A stretch of 64,000 nucleotides of DNA from Marinobacter similis (lineage in GTDB: Bacteria > Pseudomonadota > Gammaproteobacteria > Pseudomonadales > Oleiphilaceae): positions 2,170,001 through 2,234,000 of the forward strand of contig NZ_CP007151.1 of the NCBI RefSeq assembly GCF_000830985.1, read 5' to 3'. Below the pieces are notes generated by a model. That model was not told where the DNA came from. It was given only the letters and a program-made list of their open reading frames with translations, and did not search any database. How positions within the stretch are numbered: the first letter of the stretch is position 1; every line of letters starts with the position of its first letter. Both the position numbers and the translations under genes were made by a program. Shown here one piece after another: positions 58,811 to 64,000 of the stretch.

Positions 58811-59260
58811 TCAGCGTTTGGGCCAATACCGCTGCATCTCGACAAACAGGAAGGAGGCGCTCCAGCTGATCAGCACCAGTCCGGTAAGGCCCTCGATACC
58901 GGTCAGGAAGCGTAAAACACCGAGTGGTTCGACGTCCCCGTAGCCGACGGTGGTGAAGGTGCTGAAGGAAAAATAGACGCAATCCAGCAAGCTGCCGGTG
59001 AAATTGCCGGCCAACAGGCCCCAGGCACTGGCGTGATGCATCCAGTAGTAGGCGATGGCAAACACCCAAACCTGGAGGCTGTGCGCCAGGAGAAGCCCGA
59101 ACACTGCCACAATCAGCCGGAATCGATGTCGGAGCTGTATTTTGGCAAGCAGGCCGCTGAGCCGGATCAGCGCTTCGTAGTGGAGCAGCACCACCACAGC
59201 AACAACCAGGCTATTGAGAAGGATTGCCTCAACGAGGCTGGCGTGATCTTCTACCGGCAA
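58811..59260 (-). CDS. Small K+-channel-like (ion-channel family) protein
   Basis: 149 residues. The K+ selectivity filter TVGYGD is present in FSFSTFTTVGYGDVEPLG, with a pore helix before it and flanking hydrophobic helices (about residues 10-30, 50-70, 120-140). Small four-helix channel proteins of this type lack a RCK domain. It is convergent with the CbiM-like gene and divergent from the RND adaptor. Confidence 0.8.
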   Translation of the reverse strand: MPVEDHASLVEAILLNSLVVAVVVLLHYEALIRLSGLLAKIQLRHRFRLIVAVFGLLLAHSLQVWVFAIAYYWMHHASAWGLLAGNFTGSLLDCVYFSFSTFTTVGYGDVEPLGVLRFLTGIEGLTGLVLISWSASFLFVEMQRYWPKR

Positions 59261-59344
59261 CGGTGCAGTGCTCCAGACCTGATCGAATAATTCACATGGC
59301 TCTCCTGATGGAGGGTTTAATTTACTTTAGTTGGCCGTTTAGTA

Positions 59345-60602
59345 ATGTCCAAACGACTCTTGCCCCTGATCATTCTTGCTCTTGGTGTCCTTGGTTTTCT
59401 TGCCCTCAAGCTGACTCGACCTGAACCGGCCCCTGTCAGCGCCACGGAACGCAGCTGGCGTGTGAGCACCCAGATTGTTCAGCCGGGAAGCCACACGCCG
59501 TTGTTGCCCTTGTATGGCCAGGTTGTGGCACCCGAGCAGCTGAACGTCACCGCGACACTGGCCGGGCGAATTGACGCTCGGCCAGTGTCGGAAGGCGAGC
59601 GGGTGCAGGCCGAGGATTTGCTGGTGGCTCTGGATGACGCCGATATCCGGCCGGTACTGACCCAGGCGGAGTCTCAGGTGGCCGATCTCAAGGCCCAGCT
59701 TCAGTCGGAGCAGGTCCGGCACCGCAATGACCGGGCGGCAATCAAGAGTGAGCGTGCGATTCGCGATAATGCGGCCCGGCAACTGGAGCGTACCAAGTCT
59801 CTGGTCGGGCGTAATCTGGCCTCGCAGGAAAACCTTGAGGCCGCTACCGACGCCTTGGCCCGGGCGGAGCTGACGGTCAGCACGCGCCAGCGGGCTATCG
59901 ACGAACACCCGCCCCGATTGCAGAGCCTGGAAGCCAAACTGGCCCAGGCCGAAGCCAACCTGGCGACCATTGAAAGAGACGCCAAGCGGGCGCGGATTAC
60001 CGCCCCGTTCGATGGTGTGGTCACCGGAGTTCAGGTCGCTCCCGGGGATCTGGTGGCCCGCAACGAACCGCTGCTGTCGCTCTATCCAACCAAGAACCTC
60101 GAGCTGCGAGCCCGGGTGCGGCAATGTTCCGGGCGGAGCTGCTGGGTGCCTGTCCCGGGGTGAAACGCTGATGGCGTCCAGTGAGGGCGGCGAGCACCGA
60201 TTTGAGCTGATCCGGTTTGCCGGCACCGCAGATGCGGCGGGAACAGAAGCCATCCTGGCGCTGGTTGGCAATGGTGGCGGTTTGCGTCCCGGTGAGTTGC
60301 TGCCGGTTAACCTGCAACGGCCGGAACGCGCGGATTCCGTTGCCATTCCTTTTAGCGCTCTTTATGGCGCCAACGCCGTTTATCTGATGAACCAGGACCA
60401 GCGAATGGAGCGGGTTCGGGTCGAGCGCATAGGCGAGGCCATGGCGAATAACGGCGAGCGTCGGCTCCTGGTGGCAGGTGACGAGCTCAAGCCGGGTGCG
60501 AAGCTGATCACCACTCACTTGCCCAACGCCATGACCGGGTTGAAAGTCGAGCCGGTGGACCCTGCACCGTCAGAAGAGAAGGGAACGGAGGCTGCTGAAT
60601 GA
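59345..60602 (+). CDS. RND efflux periplasmic adaptor (frameshifts near 60118 and 60150)
   Basis: About 420 residues. N-terminal anchor (LPLIILALGVLGFLALKL), lipoyl and coiled-coil hairpin (ADLKAQLQSEQVRHRND; QLERTKSLVGRNLASQENLE), RITAPFDGVVTGVQVAPGDLV. Two lost bases near 60118 and 60150 separate RVRQ|MFRAELLGA|LSRGETLMASS. Shares an ATGA overlap with the RND permease and is its membrane-fusion partner. Confidence 0.87.
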
Positions 60603-63600
60603 GAGGCCGCCGAGGGGTGATCGGATTTTTTGTTCATCACCGGGTTGCGGCCAATCTGGTGATGCTGGTGATGTTGCTGGGTGGCGTACTGGCGCTGACC
60701 CGGATGAATATCCAGTTTTTCCCCACCTTCGCCCTCGACTATGTCAGTGTCCGGGTGGTTTGGAGCGGCGCCTCAGCTGAGGATGTCGAGCAGGGTATTA
60801 CCGATCCGCTGGAACAGCGGCTGCGCAGCATCGAAGGCCTCAAGAAGATGACTTCGACCTCGGCCCAGAGCGTGTCCTCCATCACCCTCGAGTTCCATGA
60901 GGGCACCGACCCCATGCAGGCGCTGGACGACGTCAATCAGCAGGTGGACGAATTCACCAACCTGCCGGCGGATGCCGAAGAGCCTCAGGTCACCCGCATT
61001 GAGCGCTATGAGCCGGTGGCGCGATTGCTGGTCTACGGCGATATGGATCGCAGCGAATTGCGGGATTTGAGTTACCGGTTCGAGGATGAACTGCTGGAGC
61101 AGGGCATTGACCGGGTCGAAATCTCCGGCCTGCCGGAGCAGCAGATCAGCATCGATGTGCCGGTTGAACGCCTGGAGACCCTGGGGCTGTCCCTGGAACA
61201 GATTGCCGACCGGGTGGCCTCCATTTCCCGGGATCTGCCTGCTGGCATGATGGCGCAGCAGGATGCTACCCGGGAGTTGCGGGCGGTGGAGCAGCGCCGG
61301 TCTGCCCAGGCGTTCGAGGACATCACGGTACTCAGTGGTGAGCGGATTCAGCTCAGGCTGGGGGACATTGCCATAATCCGGCAGGAAGCCCGGGATAATC
61401 AGGTGACTCTGAGTCGCAACGGTTACCCGGCGGCGGAGCTGGTGCTTCAGCGCGCCGAAAATGGCGATTCCCTGGAATCTGCCAGGTGCTGGATGACTGG
61501 CTGGAAAAGACCCGGCCGACCCTGCCGCCCTCCCTGACCCTGGAAGTCTACGATCAGTCCTGGCAACTGCTGAACGACCGTATTTCCCTGCTGGTTAATA
61601 ACGGCCTGGGCGGTCTGGTGCTGGTGGTCTGCCTGTTGTACCTGTTCCTGCCAGGCCGGGTGGCCGTCTGGGTGGCAATTGGTATACCCACCGCCTTTCT
61701 GGCGTCCATGGCGGTGCTGTGGGGTATCGGCGGCTCCATCAATATGATTTCACTGTTTGCCCTGATCATGGCCCTGGGGGTAATCGTGGACGATGCCATT
61801 GTGGTGGGCGAGGACGCCGACGCCCACGCGCGTATGGGGGAAGAGTCGATTTACGCCTCCGAAGGCGCCGCCAAGCGCATGGTGTGGCCGGTATTGGCGT
61901 CGTCGCTGACCACGGTGGCCGCGTTTATGCCGCTGCTGGTCGTGGGCGGTGTGATTGGCAATATCCTGGGTGACATTCCCACGGTGATGATCTGCGTGCT
62001 GGTGGCTTCGCTTCTGGAGTGTTTTATTGTGCTGCCCGCGCACCTGCGTCACGCCTTCGTGCCCCGTGGACGTTCCGGTGGCGAAAAACAGCCCTCGTCC
62101 GTTAGCCGAAATCCCGTAGCGCGTCTGCGCTCGGGTTTTGAGACGAAGTTCGATCAGTTCCGCGAAGGCCGGTTCCGCCGGTTCTCTCTGCTCAGCCTTA
62201 AGCACCGGGGCGTAACCCTGGCTAGTGCGGTCGCACTGGCCCTGCTTACCGTCGGTTTGCTGGCCGGTGGCCGGCTTGGCTTCAATTTCTTCCCCACGCC
62301 TGAGCCCTCTATCTTTTATGCCAACGCCAGCTTTGTGGCCGGCACCGATGAGCGCACGGTAGACCGGTTTCTGGAGGATATGCGAAGAAGTCTGAACGAC
62401 ACCGAGGAAGCCCTCGGCGGCGATCTGATCCTGCACGCGATTACCCGCGAGGGCGCAACCCTGGGGTCCGGAGGCCGGTCACGTACTGGTGAAGAGCTCG
62501 GCGCCATGTTCATAGAGCTGGCACCTTCAGACCGGCGCCTGGTTCGAAATCCCGAGTTCATTAACGAATGGCGCAGCCGCCTGGCGCTGCCTGCGGGGCT
62601 GGAAAATCTGAGTATTTCCGAGCGGCAAGCCGGGCCACCGGGCCGGGATGTTAACGTGCGCCTGACCGGCGATGATGCCGAATCCCTGAAAGCCGCCGCT
62701 GAAGCCCTGTCTCAGGCGCTGTCGACCCTGCCGGGCGTGCTCGATGTGGAAGACGACATGCCATGGGGGCGGGAACAGCTGATCTACCAGGTTAGCGCCT
62801 ACGGCGAGGCCCTTGGCCTGACCACCTCCGATCTGGGCCGACAACTGCGGGCTGCCTTTGATGGCCGTATTGCCAGATCTATCAGGATGGACGGGACGAA
62901 GTGGAAGTGAGGGTACAGCTGCCCCAGGATCAGCGCGAGCGACTCTCTACCTTGTCACAGATGACTGTGAGAGTGCCGGATGGCCGCTTTGTGCCACTCA
63001 GTCAGGTCATGAATCTGGATCACCGGCAGGGCTTCGAAGCCCTCCGCCATGCGGACGGCAAGCTGGCGGTGGAGGTGACCTCCGGGCTGAATACCCAGGT
63101 CAGCACCACGGACCAGATTCTCGACAGCCTGCAGGCCGAGGCCCTGCCTGAAATCGCCAGTCGCTATAACGTGCGCTACAGCTTCGAAGGCCGGGCCGCC
63201 GACCAGCGCGAAACCCTGGCCGACATGCAGACCGGCCTGATTATTGGCCTGGGCCTGATGTACGTGGTGCTGGTCTGGGTGTTTGCGTCCTGGAGTCTGC
63301 CAGTAATTGTCATGGCGATCATTCCCTTTGCTTTGGTCGGAGGCCTCATTGGGCATTGGCTGATGGGGCTCCAACTCACCATCCTGTCCCTGTTCGGGTT
63401 GTTTGGTTTGTCCGGAATAGTGGTCAATAACGCCATCATCCTCGTAGCTTTCTATAACCAGCAGCGAAAAAAGGGCCTCGACATCACCAAAGCCCTGAAC
63501 GAGGCCGCGGTTCAGAGGGTGCGGGCGGTGCTGCTGACCTCGCTGACCACTATCGGTGGCCTGTTGCCGCTGTTGTTCGAAACCTCGCTGCAGGCGCAGT

Positions 63601-63760
63601 TCCTGATCCCCATGGCGACTTCAATCGCGTTCGGCTCGGGCTGTCGACGCTGCTGGTGCTGCTGGTGATTCCGGCCCTGCTGTCCTGGCTGGAGCAATTC
63701 CGGGAATGGCGCGCCCAACGACACGGAGAGCATGCTCCTTTGATAGGGATTGACGAATAA
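60599..63760 (+). CDS. RND efflux permease (HAE1-like; frameshifts near 61485, 62885 and 63640)
   Basis: About 1,050 residues in four frames. N-terminal HHRVAANLVMLVMLLGGVLAL, porter domain, VVCLLYLFLPGRVAVWVAIG, the proton-relay region LGVIVDDAIVVGEDADAHARM with conserved Asp pair, and the C-terminal LFGLSGIVVNNAIILVAFYN. Ends LVIPALLSWLEQFREWRA at TAA 63758-63760. Each break is repaired by one added base. Probably exports drugs, solvents or lipophilic compounds. Confidence 0.88.
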
Positions 63761-63773
63761 AGGCAGAATTTCA

Positions 63774-64000
63774 ATGGGACAAGCTTTGCTTACGGTTCAC
63801 GGACTGGCCAAGGGTTTTCAGAGTGGCAGCGAGCATATCCCTGTGCTGGCGGACCTGGCCTTCACCTTGAGCCAAGGTCAGTCCATGGCGTTAATGGGCC
63901 GGTCCGGGTCGGGTAAAAGCACCCTGTTGAACCTGTTGTGCGGCCTGGAACACCCGGACGCCGGCGTTATCGATATCGACGAGCAACGCTTTGACGGCGG
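63774..64000 (+). CDS. ABC transporter ATP-binding protein (LolD/MacB-like), 3' partial
   Basis: First about 75 codons, cut by the window edge. Walker A MGRSGSGKSTLLNLLCGLEHP is complete. The frame starts 14 bp after the RND permease. LolD/MacB-type nucleotide-binding domain; the partner permease should lie just beyond the window. Confidence 0.8.
   Translation, partial: MGQALLTVHGLAKGFQSGSEHIPVLADLAFTLSQGQSMALMGRSGSGKSTLLNLLCGLEHPDAGVIDIDEQRFDG

Overview
The window is GC-rich, densely packed chromosomal DNA from a marine gammaproteobacterium of Marinobacter-like type. The assignment is inferred from gene content: ilvGM with a leader peptide, a PilU-type ATPase, a TRAP malonate transporter, SulP carriers, a B12-uptake operon under a cobalamin riboswitch, SO2930-type cytochrome genes and several GGDEF proteins. 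No rRNA, tRNA, CRISPR array, intact insertion sequence or phage was seen.

Layout. 1-2.2 kb: end of a cyanate/nitrate ABC transporter operon ending in cyanase. 2.2-4.4 kb: ilvGM with a complete attenuator. 4.5-12.5 kb: housekeeping and signalling genes (truC, a 7TM GGDEF protein, an amidase, a methyltransferase, djlA, alkB, an MgtC/DUF4010 protein). 12.8-16.5 kb: a SulP carrier with a tandem universal stress protein, then pilU. 16.6-24.1 kb: a malonate cluster (GntR regulator, DctPQM TRAP transporter, malonyl-CoA decarboxylase, malonyl-CoA synthetase, maleate-isomerase-like protein). 24.2-25.4 kb: a lysine-rich microprotein and a lipoprotein. 25.4-28.9 kb: a disrupted segment with a two-component system flanked by beheaded or truncated genes. 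29-35.6 kb: beta-oxidation-like genes (fadB-like, thiolase, aldehyde dehydrogenase, TetR, nitronate monooxygenase). 35.7-39.6 kb: a methionine-rich exported peptide, a two-component system and an exported MsrA-MsrB fusion. 39.6-42.2 kb: an exonuclease and a cNMP/CBS/nucleotidyltransferase protein. 42.3-47.8 kb: an envelope operon of an M19-like lipoprotein, a beta-helix lipoprotein and a diheme cytochrome. 48.2-53 kb: riboswitch and btuB-F-C-D. 53-59.3 kb: a DNA glycosylase, a PAS/GGDEF protein, an MBL-fold hydrolase with a SulP carrier, a CbiM-like membrane protein and a K+-channel-like protein. 59.3-64 kb: an RND efflux pair and the start of a LolD/MacB-like ATPase.

The most interesting unit is at 35.6-39.5 kb. 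An exported peptide (17 Met in about 73 mature residues), an OmpR-type two-component system and an exported MsrA-MsrB fusion are linked by a shared direct-repeat box (7-mer, TTTT, 7-mer, 11-bp period) upstream of both transcription units. This looks like a self-regulated periplasmic methionine redox cycle against reactive chlorine or similar oxidants. It is analogous in logic to MrpX/YedY1 of Azospira but built from different parts.

Quality warning. About 20 genes are split by apparent frameshifts. Almost all are repaired by restoring one lost base, often CCC read as CC. This looks like consensus error rather than mass pseudogenisation, so split genes are annotated here as single genes with the break noted. 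The 25.5-28.6 kb segment is different: genes on both edges have lost whole domains, which indicates a true rearrangement or a misjoin.
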